From: Burkholderia lata
Lineage (GTDB): Bacteria > Pseudomonadota > Gammaproteobacteria > Burkholderiales > Burkholderiaceae
Direction: 5' to 3'
Length of the DNA stretch: 64,000 nucleotides
Assembly: GCF_902499335.1 (NCBI RefSeq)
Contig: NZ_CABVQK010000009.1
Coordinates: 372,001-436,000, forward strand
Within the stretch, counting starts at the first letter, position 1. The number at the start of each line of letters is the position of its first letter. Below the pieces are notes generated by a model, which ran no database searches, was not told the DNA's origin, and was given only the letters and a program-made list of their open reading frames with translations. The translations under genes were made by a program, and so were the position numbers. Positions 34,719 to 42,784 of this stretch are shown here, one piece after another.

Positions 34719-35162
34719 ATGCAAGGGTGGAAGAGACGCATAGTCTACGTCGTGGTGTTCGAAGTGCTCGGCATCCTGATCGCATCGTCGGTGCTCGGCA
34801 TGCTGAGCGGCGCGAGCGTGGCGACGAGCGGCGCGATGGGGGTGATGATCTCGACGACGGGCGTCACCGTCAATTTCCTGTACAACCTCGCGTTCGAGGC
34901 GTGGGAGCGCAGGAGCGCGGCGACGACGCGCACGGTCGGGCGCCGCGTGGTGCACGCGATCGGCTTCCAGGTCGCGCTCGTGACGTTCCTGATCCCGCTG
35001 ATCGCGTGGTGGCTCGACGTGTCGTTGCTGCAGGCATTCCTGTACGACGCGGTGCTGATCGTGTTCTTCCCGATCTTCACGTTCACGTACAACTGGGCGT
35101 TCGACAGCGTGTTCGGGCTGCCGGATTCGGTCACGCGCAAGGCGGAGCCGGCTGTGTGGTAA
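34719..35162 (+). CDS. PACE-family (chlorhexidine/biocide) efflux transporter
   Basis: A 147-residue inner-membrane protein with four helices arranged as two tandem bacterial transmembrane pairs, the PACE architecture. Diagnostic motifs include RIVYVVVFEVLGILIAS in helix 1 with its charged Glu, TGVTVNFLYNLAFEAWERR (near residues 45-63), and in the second half QVALVTFLIPLIAWWL and FPIFTFTYNWAFDSVFGLP. MQGWKRR at 34719 has AAGG 9-10 nt ahead; the two upstream ATGs are too near the ribosome site. PACE proteins export chlorhexidine, acriflavine and short-chain diamines. The natural substrate here is unknown. Confidence 0.88.
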   Translation: MQGWKRRIVYVVVFEVLGILIASSVLGMLSGASVATSGAMGVMISTTGVTVNFLYNLAFEAWERRSAATTRTVGRRVVHAIGFQVALVTFLIPLIAWWLDVSLLQAFLYDAVLIVFFPIFTFTYNWAFDSVFGLPDSVTRKAEPAVW

Positions 35163-35279
35163 GTCGTGCTGACGGAATTGCGCAGGCGGATTGACGGGAC
35201 GGACGCACCGGTGACGCACGGCGGTTGATGAAGCGGCGATGCGGCGCGTATCCGCATCGTCGTTGAACAGCGAGGAGAA

Positions 35280-35301
35280 CGGGCGGCGCAGAAGCCGCCC
35301 G
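35280..35301 (-). terminator. Hairpin after the alpha/beta hydrolase
   Basis: CGGGCGGC (35280-35287) / GCCGCCCG (35294-35301), 8-bp stem 7 nt past the hydrolase stop on the minus strand; no T run. Confidence 0.5.
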
Positions 35302-35308
35302 AGGGAAC

Positions 35309-36160
35309 TTACGCGGCGACGAACTCGTGCACGAAGCGGTTGAACACGGCGGGGCTTGCCGCGTTCATCCCGTGCGACGCGCCGGCGACGGTCTGCCGTT
35401 GCGCATTGCCGATCCACTGCGACAGCGTGTCGACGTTGTTGCGGAACATCTTCGGGCTGCGCTGGCCGTCGATCAGCAGCGTGCGGCATGCGATGTCGCC
35501 GGCCGTGTGCTGCGAGTACGCGGGCAGCGGGTCGCGCAGTTGCTTCGGCAGCGTGCTCGCATTGTCGATCGCCATCGTGCGGAACCGCGACGTGCTCTTC
35601 TTCCATGCACCGGGCAGGCTCACGGAATCGACGAACATCTCGAGGCCCGATTCGACGTCGCCTTGCCCGATCAGGTTCACGGCCTTCGTGCGCAGTGCGA
35701 TCGCGGCGGCCGGCAGCGCGGCTTCGCGCACGCCCGGCTGTTGCAGCGGGCCGCCCGGATCGGCGAGCGTCAGCGATTCGACGAGCTGCGGATGCTGGCG
35801 CGCCACGTTGAACGCGACGCTGCCGCCGCGCGAGTGGCCGACCAGATGCACGGGGCCGAGATCGAGCGCGTCGATGAATTCGGCGAGCTCGTCGACGTGG
35901 TTCTGCCAGCTGAACTCGTCCTGGATGCCCGCTTCGACGGCCGGCCAGTAATGGCTCAGGCTCGGCGCGATGCAGCGGTAGTGGGCCGACAGCGACGCGA
36001 GCTGCGGATCCCAGTAGCGGTAGTCGCACAGCGAGCCGTGCACGAACACCATCGGCGCACCGCTGCCCCGCTCGACATACGGCAGGCTGATGCCTGACGA
36101 AAGCGTCGCAAATTGCAGGTCGGGGTTCGCGAGCACGGACGGCTCGATTCGCATGTTCAT
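35309..36160 (-). CDS. Alpha/beta-fold hydrolase
   Basis: A 283-residue alpha/beta hydrolase with a complete catalytic set. The oxyanion HG motif is in MVFVHGSLCDYRYWDPQL (near 35-52), the nucleophile elbow is VGHSRGGSVAFNVA (Ser near residue 107), a DG acid lies in LLIDGQRSP, and the His is in VAGASHGMNAASP near the C-terminus. It resembles epoxide-hydrolase/lactonase-type members. The ATG at 36160 (MNMRIEPSVL) is used; the start 12 codons upstream is not supported by a ribosome site. It is monocistronic and its substrate is unknown. The 270 bp upstream of it, to 36430, hold no supported gene. Confidence 0.85.
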   Translation of the reverse strand: MNMRIEPSVLANPDLQFATLSSGISLPYVERGSGAPMVFVHGSLCDYRYWDPQLASLSAHYRCIAPSLSHYWPAVEAGIQDEFSWQNHVDELAEFIDALDLGPVHLVGHSRGGSVAFNVARQHPQLVESLTLADPGGPLQQPGVREAALPAAAIALRTKAVNLIGQGDVESGLEMFVDSVSLPGAWKKSTSRFRTMAIDNASTLPKQLRDPLPAYSQHTAGDIACRTLLIDGQRSPKMFRNNVDTLSQWIGNAQRQTVAGASHGMNAASPAVFNRFVHEFVAA

Positions 36161-36430
36161 GACTGAAAGACTCAAAGGTGCGTCAACACGACGCAACTAT
36201 GCATCACGGCGACCTGCAAGGAAAACGCATAATTTTCATCGTCACGATCAATTTTATTGATGGCTCGGCCGCAAACCCTTGTCGGAAGGAGACGGGTGTC
36301 GATGCTTTCAATCGTCTAACGATTGGTCGCGAAGCCGGACACGCCTGAAACGGGCGTGCGGCGGCCTGCGCACCCGCACATCGCAACCGTGGAAAAAGGG
36401 GGGACGCGAGCCGCGCAAGCGGCCCGCGTG

Positions 36431-36760
36431 TCAGCGCACCGCCAGCGCGGGCGCGGTCTGAAGCTCGACGGGGAGATCGTTGTCGGCCGCGAACTGCATC
36501 GCGAAATCGAATGCGTCCGCGCAGACGGTGCGCAATTCGTCCGACACGAACAGGCATTTGACGTTGCCGTCGACCGCGGGCATCGCGAGCCGCGACAGCG
36601 CGCACGGATAGCCGGGCCGCCGTTCGCCGACGAACAGCGTGATGACGCCCGCGAGGCGCTCGGGCCAGTCGCTCGGGCGGAAGGTTTTCTGCGCGCGCGT
36701 GACGCCGCGGATCAGGTGGCCGGTGATGCGGCCCTGTTCGGTAACTTCGATGCGATCCAT
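36431..36760 (-). CDS. DUF3579 domain protein
   Basis: A 109-residue protein of the DUF3579 family, common in beta-proteobacteria. Conserved-looking parts are RIEVTEQGRITGHLIRGVTR, FRPSDWPERLAGVITLF near residues 30-46, and the C-terminal CVSDEL/AFDFAMQFA region. The ATG at 36760 is chosen for GAGGA 11 nt ahead; the frame extends to 36796 but would overlap the dctD stop. It follows dctD by 22 bp and may be cotranscribed. Function unknown. Confidence 0.75.
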   Translation of the reverse strand: MDRIEVTEQGRITGHLIRGVTRAQKTFRPSDWPERLAGVITLFVGERRPGYPCALSRLAMPAVDGNVKCLFVSDELRTVCADAFDFAMQFAADNDLPVELQTAPALAVR

Positions 36761-36782
36761 GCTGTGCGTGTCCTCGTTCGCG

Positions 36783-38144
36783 TCATTCGCCGCCATCGGC
36801 CGCCGCGTCGCCGCGCGCGGGAATCCGCAGGTTGCGCAGCTTGTGATAGAGCGTTTTCTTCGGCATCCCGAGCGCTTCGCTCGCTTCCGCGACGTTGCCG
36901 TTGTGACGCTGCAGCATGTCCTCGATCAGCATCCGCTCGAAATACGCGAGCTGTTCCGCGAGCGTGCCGCCCGCGGCCGACGTGCCGCCGGACGACAGCA
37001 GGCTGTCGCCGGTCAGCCCGAGCACGAAGCGGTCGGCCACGTTCTGCAGCTCGCGCACGTTGCCGGGCCACGCATGCGTCATCAGTTCGGATACCTGCGC
37101 AGCCGTGACGACCGGCGCCGGCTGCCCGAAGCGCCGCGCGGCCGCGAGCACGAAATGCTCGAACAGCAGCGGCACGTCCTCGCGCCGTTCGCGCAGCGGC
37201 GGCAACTCGATCTGCGCGACGTTGAGGCGATACAGCAAGTCCGCGCGAAAGCGGCCATCGGCCGCGAGTTCGGCAAGATCGGCCTTCGACGCCGCGACCA
37301 CGCGGCAGTCGACCGGAATCAGCTCGTTCGCGCCGAGCCGCTCGACCACGCGCTCCTGCAGCACGCGCAGCATCTTGATCTGCAGCGTGATCGGCATCGT
37401 CTCGATTTCGTCGAGGAACAGCGTGCCGCCGTCCGCCCATTCGATCTTGCCGATGCGCTTCTTGATCGCGCCGGTGAACGCGCCGGCTTCGTGACCGAAC
37501 AGTTCGCTCTCGAAGACCTGCTCCGGCAGGCCGCCGCAGTTCAGCGCGACGAAATGCGCGTCGCGCCGGCCGCCGAAGTCGTGCAGGCTGCGCGCGATCA
37601 GTTCCTTGCCGGTGCCGGTTTCGCCGGTGATCAGCACCGACACCGACGTATCGGCGAGGCGCAGGATCTTCTTGCGCACGTCGGCCATCGCGGGCGACTT
37701 GCCGAGCACGAACGCCTCGATGCCCTGCCAGTTGTTCAGCGCCGCGCGCAGGCCCTGCACCTCGAGTGTCAGGCGGCGCTTCTCGACCGCGCGTGCGACG
37801 CGCCCCGCGATCACGTCCGACGAAAACGGCTTCTCGATGAAGTCGTACGCGCCGACCTGCATCGCGCCGACGGCCGTCGAGATATCGGCATGGCCGCTGA
37901 TCAGCACGACCGGGATCTGCGCGTCGATGGCCATCACGCGATCGAGCAGCTGCAGCCCGTCGATGCCCGGCATCCGCACGTCCGACACGATCACGACCGG
38001 CGCACCGGGCGCGACGTGATGCAGCGCGTCGGCGGCCGACGCGAACGCATCGACCGCGAAGCCGGCAAGCGCCACTGCCTGCTCCACGCCGATCCGGACG
38101 TTTTCATCGTCCTCGACGACCAGCACCCGAATCTCATCTTCCAT
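36783..38144 (-). CDS. dctD: DctD-type sigma-54 response regulator
   Basis: A 453-residue NtrC-family activator. The receiver domain is residues 1-120 with phospho-acceptor Asp55 (VIVSDVRMPG). The AAA+ domain is about 145-375, with Walker A GETGTGKE, the sigma-54 contact loop GAFTGA, and GGTLFLDEIE as Walker B. The Fis-type helix-turn-helix is at the C-terminus (AEASEALGMPKKTLYHKLR). The start overlaps the dctB stop by 11 bp. The clear sigma-54 promoter and repeats upstream of the 2-hydroxycarboxylate transporter gene 3.4 kb away are its likely target. DctD is the family name; the signal need not be a C4-dicarboxylate. Confidence 0.92.
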   Translation of the reverse strand: MEDEIRVLVVEDDENVRIGVEQAVALAGFAVDAFASAADALHHVAPGAPVVIVSDVRMPGIDGLQLLDRVMAIDAQIPVVLISGHADISTAVGAMQVGAYDFIEKPFSSDVIAGRVARAVEKRRLTLEVQGLRAALNNWQGIEAFVLGKSPAMADVRKKILRLADTSVSVLITGETGTGKELIARSLHDFGGRRDAHFVALNCGGLPEQVFESELFGHEAGAFTGAIKKRIGKIEWADGGTLFLDEIETMPITLQIKMLRVLQERVVERLGANELIPVDCRVVAASKADLAELAADGRFRADLLYRLNVAQIELPPLRERREDVPLLFEHFVLAAARRFGQPAPVVTAAQVSELMTHAWPGNVRELQNVADRFVLGLTGDSLLSSGGTSAAGGTLAEQLAYFERMLIEDMLQRHNGNVAEASEALGMPKKTLYHKLRNLRIPARGDAAADGGE

Positions 38145-40017
38145 GCTCTGTCCTTTGCAGCGTGGCCGCCGCGAATTCGATACTGAACTGCGCGCCGCCT
38201 TCGTCGCGGTTCGTCGCGGCGATCTTCGCGCCGAACGCCTCGACGATGCGCGACGTGATCGCGAGGCCGAGCCCGAGGCCCTGGCCGCGCGGCTTGGTCG
38301 TGACGAACGGCTCGAACAGGTGCGGCAGCACCTCGGGCGCGATGCCCGCGCCGCTGTCGGCGACGGTGAAGCGCACGCGGCCGGCTTCGTCCGGCCCGGC
38401 GGCCTCGATGACGATGCGGCGCACGGGCGCGTCGTGTACCGCGTCGAGCGCGTTGCCGAGCAGGTTCACGATCACCTGCTGCAACTGGCTCGATTCGGCC
38501 GACACGGCGGTGCCGGGCGCGATGTTCACGTCGAGCTGCACGCCTTCGTCGCGAATCCGCGCATCGTAGATGAGCCGTGCATGCGCGACGGCCTCGTTCA
38601 GCGAGACAGCGACGCGCTCGACGTCGGGCTTGCGCGCGAAGGTCTTCAGCTCGCCGGTGAGCACCGCCATGCTGTCGACGAGCTTGCCGATCCGTTCGAG
38701 ATTGGCGAGTGCCGGCGCGGGCTGGCCGCGCTCGAAGAACGTGCGCGCGTTGTCGCACAGCGTGCGGATCGCGACGAGCGGCTGGTTCAGCTCGTGCGTG
38801 AGGCCGGCGGCCATCTGCCCGAGCACCGCGAGCTTGCCCGCGTGCACGACTTCCTGCTGCGACGCGCGCAGCCGCTGCTCGGTGCGCTCGCGCTCGACGA
38901 TCTCGCGCTGCATCCGTTCGTTCGCGGCCGTCAGTGCGGCCGTGCGCTGCGCGACAGTCAGCTCGAGCTGGTCGTTCGCGCGTCGTAGCGCGTCCTGCGC
39001 GTTCAGCCGCGCGACGATCGCCCGGCGGCGCTGGATCGCGTAGCCGGCGAGCAGCGCGGCGATCAGGAACGCGCCGGTGACGAACACGAAGGCCGTCTGC
39101 TGCTGGCGCCGCGCGCCCGCGATGTCGAGCAGCACCATCAGCGAATCGCCGGCCTGCGGCGCGGGGCGCGACATCACGAGATAGCGCGTGGTGCGGCCGC
39201 TGCGGCGCGTATCGGGGAAGGTGCCGAACCACGCGGCTGCACTGCGGTCGCCGATGTGGCGGTACGGCAGTGCGTCGACCGTGCGGCCCGCGTATTGCCG
39301 TGACGCCTGGATGTCGCGCTGCTGCTGCGCGGTGATCGGGCGCAGCGCGGTGAATTTCCATGCGGGTTCGGTCGAGATCACGACCACGCCGTTGCTGTCG
39401 ACGACCATTGCGGCGACGCCCGGCGCGCGCCACGCCGATTCGAGCGGATCGACGCTGATCTTCACGGCGGCCACGCCGATCGGCACGCCGTCGTCACGCA
39501 CCGCGCTGGCGAAGTAGACGCCCGGCACGCCGGTGTTGGTGCCGATGCCGAAGAAGCGGCCGCTGCCGCGCGCGAGCGCGTCCTTGAAGTACGGCCGGTA
39601 CGACACGTTGGTACCGACGAAGCTGAGCGTCTCGTTCCAGTTGCTGGCGGCGATCACGTTGCCCTGCAGGTCGATCACGTCGACCGCGCCGCTGCCCGCG
39701 TCGCGGTTCACGGCTTCGAGGTAGGTGTTGACGGTGTGCACGAGCTCGGGGGCGTCATGCGGCGCGGCTTTCAGCATCGTGCGCACGCCGTCCTGCCGCG
39801 CGACCAGGCCGGGCAGGATCTCGAAGCGGCCGAGTTCGCTCTTCAGGCTCGACGCATACAGGTCGAGCCGGTGCGCGCCGGTTTCCTCGAGCGCGTCGAT
39901 CGCGCGTTCCCACGCGAAATCGACGGCCGCGGCCGCCACGCTCACATACAGCACGCCGGCCGATGCCCAACCCCACCACGGGATTCCCTTGAAGCCTTTT
40001 TGCACGTTCGCCCTCAT
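38134..40017 (-). CDS. dctB: DctB-type membrane sensor histidine kinase
   Basis: A 627-residue sensor kinase. A membrane segment near residues 8-28 and another near 300-325 (FVFVTGAFLIAALLAGYAI) bound a double-PDC/dCache periplasmic domain with YFASAVRDDGVPIGVAAVKIS, the DctB/CitA-like ligand site region. A coiled coil of about 60 residues leads to the H box AAGLTHELNQPLVAIRTL and then N, G1 and G2 boxes (VNLLGNALDAV, DSGAGIAP, GQGLGLGLAI). The ATG at 40017 is used; the frame further up relies on TTG. It overlaps dctD and lies 127 bp downstream of the transporter it probably serves. Confidence 0.92.
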   Translation of the reverse strand: MRANVQKGFKGIPWWGWASAGVLYVSVAAAAVDFAWERAIDALEETGAHRLDLYASSLKSELGRFEILPGLVARQDGVRTMLKAAPHDAPELVHTVNTYLEAVNRDAGSGAVDVIDLQGNVIAASNWNETLSFVGTNVSYRPYFKDALARGSGRFFGIGTNTGVPGVYFASAVRDDGVPIGVAAVKISVDPLESAWRAPGVAAMVVDSNGVVVISTEPAWKFTALRPITAQQQRDIQASRQYAGRTVDALPYRHIGDRSAAAWFGTFPDTRRSGRTTRYLVMSRPAPQAGDSLMVLLDIAGARRQQQTAFVFVTGAFLIAALLAGYAIQRRRAIVARLNAQDALRRANDQLELTVAQRTAALTAANERMQREIVERERTEQRLRASQQEVVHAGKLAVLGQMAAGLTHELNQPLVAIRTLCDNARTFFERGQPAPALANLERIGKLVDSMAVLTGELKTFARKPDVERVAVSLNEAVAHARLIYDARIRDEGVQLDVNIAPGTAVSAESSQLQQVIVNLLGNALDAVHDAPVRRIVIEAAGPDEAGRVRFTVADSGAGIAPEVLPHLFEPFVTTKPRGQGLGLGLAITSRIVEAFGAKIAATNRDEGGAQFSIEFAAATLQRTEHGR

Positions 40018-40144
40018 CGAAGCCCGCAACCGTCCGTCCGTCGCAATACCCTGAACGACGCCCAGAACGACGCGCGCCGCGCGCCGGCTGGGCCGGCGGC
40101 GGCGCGTGCGAAGCGGCCTGCGCGACGGTGCGCGCGGCGGCGCA

Positions 40145-41509
40145 TCATCCGAAGTGTGCGATCAGGATCAGCGTGACCGTGACGACGATCGCGCCGCCGA
40201 TGCGCGTCGCGATCTGCGCGAACGGCATCAGCTGCATCCGGTTCGCGGCAGTCAGGATCGCGACGTCGCCGGTGCCGCCTTGCCCGCTGTGGCAGGCGTT
40301 CACGATTGCGGTGTCGATAGGGTACATCTTCATCAGGCGGCCGACCACGAAACCGGTGCCCATCAGCGTCGCGACGGTCGACACGATCGTGACGACGTTG
40401 ACGATCGTGAACGCGGCGGTCAGCTTGTCCCACGGCGTCATCGCGACACCGATCGCGAACAGCAGCGGATACGTGACGGCGGTCGAGAAGAACTTGTAGA
40501 CGACGAACGCGCCTTCCTGCAGCGGCGGCGACACCGCGCGCGCGAGCTTCACGAGCACCGCGAGGAACAGCATCGCGACCGGCGCGGGCAGGCCGAACAG
40601 CTTGAACGCCATCAGGCCGACGAGGTACAGCGTGATCGCCGTGATACCGGCGCCCGCGATGTGCGTGACGTCGACGTGGCCGCGGATTTCCTCGTTCTCG
40701 GGCGTCATGTCGCCCGATTCGCCGACCTGCAGGCGGCCGTTGCCGGTCAGGTGCGGGAAGCGCTTGCCGATCATGTCGAGCGCGCCCGACAGGATGATCG
40801 CGGTCAGGCTGCCGAGCATCACCGGCGGCAGCACCATCGCGAACATCTCGCCTTGCGGCAGGTGCATCAGTTCCGAATAGCCGATCGACAGCGGAATCGC
40901 GCCTTCGCCGACGCCGCCCGCCATGATCGGCACGACGATGTACAGCAGCGTGTGGCGCGCGCCGAGGCCGAGTGCGGTGCCGACCGCCGTGCCGACGATT
41001 GCGGCCGCGACCGAGCCGGCCGCGAGCGGGATGAAGATCTTCACGAAGCCCTGGATCAGCACGCGGCGATCCATGCTCAGGATGCTGCCGACGATGATCG
41101 ACGCGATGAACAGGTACAGGAAGTTGGTCGATTTAGTGAATTCGACCGTCAGGTTCAGCACCGGCTTCGGCAGCAGGTGGTAGTAGGTGAGCGCAGACGG
41201 CACGAAGGTCGCGAAGATCGCGGCCGCGCCGATGTTGCGCAGCAGCGGCAGGCGCTTGCCGAGTTCCGCGCAGGTGAAGCCGAAGAACGCGAGCACGGCG
41301 ATCGCCATCGAGATCTCGCCGGGCACCTTGCCCGTCACGGCGAAGCCGACGATCAGCGCGAGCAGGATGAAGTAGACGGGCAGCGGGATGATGCCGATGC
41401 GGATTTCCATCAGTTTCCACCAGCCATGCGGCCAGAAGCGCTCGCGCGGGGCGGCGACGGCGTCGGAAACCGGCTCCGGATGGGACGGGGTTTGGATTGA
41501 GGTCTGCAA
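40145..41509 (-). CDS. 2-hydroxycarboxylate transporter (CitS/CCS family)
   Basis: A 454-residue inner-membrane secondary carrier of the 2HCT family (citrate/malate/lactate carriers such as CitS, MaeN). The two family GGxG loops can be seen in the halves: PIMAGGVGEGAIPLSIGYSE near residue 194-213 and NACHSGQGGTGDVAILTAAN near 412. It starts at TTG (41509), which has AGGAGA 6 nt ahead; the next ATG is 34 codons in, inside the conserved region. A perfect sigma-54 promoter lies about 60 bp upstream. With the adjacent DctB/DctD pair this makes a sensor-controlled import system for citrate, malate or a related acid. Confidence 0.9.
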   Translation of the reverse strand: MQTSIQTPSHPEPVSDAVAAPRERFWPHGWWKLMEIRIGIIPLPVYFILLALIVGFAVTGKVPGEISMAIAVLAFFGFTCAELGKRLPLLRNIGAAAIFATFVPSALTYYHLLPKPVLNLTVEFTKSTNFLYLFIASIIVGSILSMDRRVLIQGFVKIFIPLAAGSVAAAIVGTAVGTALGLGARHTLLYIVVPIMAGGVGEGAIPLSIGYSELMHLPQGEMFAMVLPPVMLGSLTAIILSGALDMIGKRFPHLTGNGRLQVGESGDMTPENEEIRGHVDVTHIAGAGITAITLYLVGLMAFKLFGLPAPVAMLFLAVLVKLARAVSPPLQEGAFVVYKFFSTAVTYPLLFAIGVAMTPWDKLTAAFTIVNVVTIVSTVATLMGTGFVVGRLMKMYPIDTAIVNACHSGQGGTGDVAILTAANRMQLMPFAQIATRIGGAIVVTVTLILIAHFG

Positions 41510-41570
41510 GACGTGTCTCCTGATGTTGGAATGCCTGCATTGCGTCGCGGCATCGTGTGCCGTCTATTAC

Positions 41571-41585
41571 GCAACCCCCGTGCCA
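41571..41585 (-). promoter_or_regulatory. Sigma-54 promoter of the 2-hydroxycarboxylate transporter
   Basis: On the minus strand the sequence reads TGGCACGGGGGTTGC, an exact match to TGGCACG-N4-TTGC (the -24 GG and -12 GC elements). Transcription would begin near 41560, about 50 bp before the TTG start codon. This fits activation by the DctD-type protein encoded downstream. Confidence 0.9.
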
Positions 41586-41668
41586 GAAATCCGGCCTTCC
41601 GGGATATTTTTAATGCATTGATTTATAAGGGATTTGTTTCGTCTGCGGAAAGGGTGACGCGACCGGTT

Positions 41669-41715
41669 GGCCGAGATTTCGGAATTCGCCCGGCGCGCAG
41701 GCCGAGATTTCGGCC
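41669..41715. promoter_or_regulatory. Pair of enhancer-like repeats (DctD binding candidates)
   Basis: The 14-mer GGCCGAGATTTCGG occurs at 41669-41682 and 41700-41713, exactly 31 bp apart (three helical turns). The second copy is a full dyad GGCCGA-GATT-TCGGCC (41700-41715). Both lie about 110-155 bp upstream of the predicted sigma-54 start point, the usual enhancer distance. The remaining 41586-41942 stretch shows no gene. Confidence 0.7.
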
Positions 41716-41942
41716 AGATGGCCGGCCGGGCCCCCGGTCAGGCCCCCGATCCCGCGTGGCCGCCCGCCATATCGCCGCGCGCGATTTTCTTCGCACAATC
41801 GCTTCGTAGACCGTCCCCGCGCCGCTCTCTATCATCGGCTGATCCTTTTCCGATGCGATGACTCCTGTCCGGAGAACGCCCGTGCGTTCGCCGCGGCGTC
41901 GCTCATCCGTCGATACCGTCTTTGGACAGGAGAGTGGTTTCC

Positions 41943-42773
41943 ATGCTGCATGCCGTTTTTTCCGCCCGCTTTTCCGCCGGCCGCGTCGCGCGTCTGCTGG
42001 CCGCCGCCGTGCTCGGCGTCGCGCTGCTCAATGGCGCGCACGCCGACACCGCGCCGCTGAAGGTCGGCATCTCGACCAGTCCGCAGATCGAGGCACTGAA
42101 GGTCGCCGCCAAGGAGGCGAAGGCGCAGGGGCTCGACGTGAAGATCGTCGAATTCACCGACTGGAATACGCCGAACGCGGCGCTCGCGAACAAGGACATC
42201 GACGTCAACTACTTCCAGCACATCCCGTTCCTCGAGAACGCGAACAAGCAGGGCGGCTACAACTTCGTGTCGATCGCACCCGGCACGATCATGAAGATCG
42301 GCCTCTATTCGAAGAAGGTGAAAAACTTCAGCGAGCTGAAGGACGGCGCGAAGGTCGCGATCGCGAACGATCCGGTGAACGGCGGGCGCGGGCTGTTGCT
42401 GCTGCAGCGTGCGGGGCTCATCACGCTGAAGCCGGGCGCCGACTACCGCGCGACGACGCATGACATCGTCGCGAACCCGAAGCACCTGAAGATCATCCCG
42501 CTCGAAGCGTCGCAGCTCGCGCGTTCGCTCGACGACGTCGATCTCGCGCAGGGCTACCCGAGCTTCATCAAGCTCGCCGGCACGACCGACCCGAACAGCG
42601 CGCTGCTGTTCGACGGCACGGAGAACAAGATCTTCGCGATCCAGTGGGTCGTGCGGCCGGACAGCGTGAACGATCCGCGCATCCGCAAGTTCATCGCGAT
42701 CTACCAGCAGTCGCCGGCCGTGCGCAAGGCGCTCGACAACGCGTTCGGCTCGCTGTACGCGATCGCGTGGTGA
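41943..42773 (+). CDS. MetQ/NlpA-like periplasmic substrate-binding protein
   Basis: A 276-residue solute-binding protein of the NlpA/MetQ family. A signal peptide runs to about residue 34 (ending NGAHA); there is no lipobox Cys, so it is soluble, unlike E. coli MetQ. Core motifs: LKVGISTSPQIEALKVAAKE, VEFTDWNTPNAALANKDIDVNYFQHIPFLE and VAIANDPVNGGRGLLLLQ. The ATG at 41943 has AGGAGAG 8 nt ahead. The next gene, an FMN monooxygenase, begins 11 bp later, and MetN/MetI-like genes follow, so the ligand is probably an organosulfur compound instead of plain methionine. Confidence 0.9.
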   Translation: MLHAVFSARFSAGRVARLLAAAVLGVALLNGAHADTAPLKVGISTSPQIEALKVAAKEAKAQGLDVKIVEFTDWNTPNAALANKDIDVNYFQHIPFLENANKQGGYNFVSIAPGTIMKIGLYSKKVKNFSELKDGAKVAIANDPVNGGRGLLLLQRAGLITLKPGADYRATTHDIVANPKHLKIIPLEASQLARSLDDVDLAQGYPSFIKLAGTTDPNSALLFDGTENKIFAIQWVVRPDSVNDPRIRKFIAIYQQSPAVRKALDNAFGSLYAIAW

Positions 42774-42784
42774 CGGAGGCGGGC

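Noticed and set aside
36204..36430. Open frame upstream of the alpha/beta hydrolase
   Set aside because: No start signal or recognisable protein; the region has irregular codon use and is best left as intergenic.
40062..40110. GC-rich inverted repeat between the transporter and dctB
   Set aside because: Only short segments pair cleanly (gccggc on both sides), and such runs are common by chance in this composition; not called a terminator.
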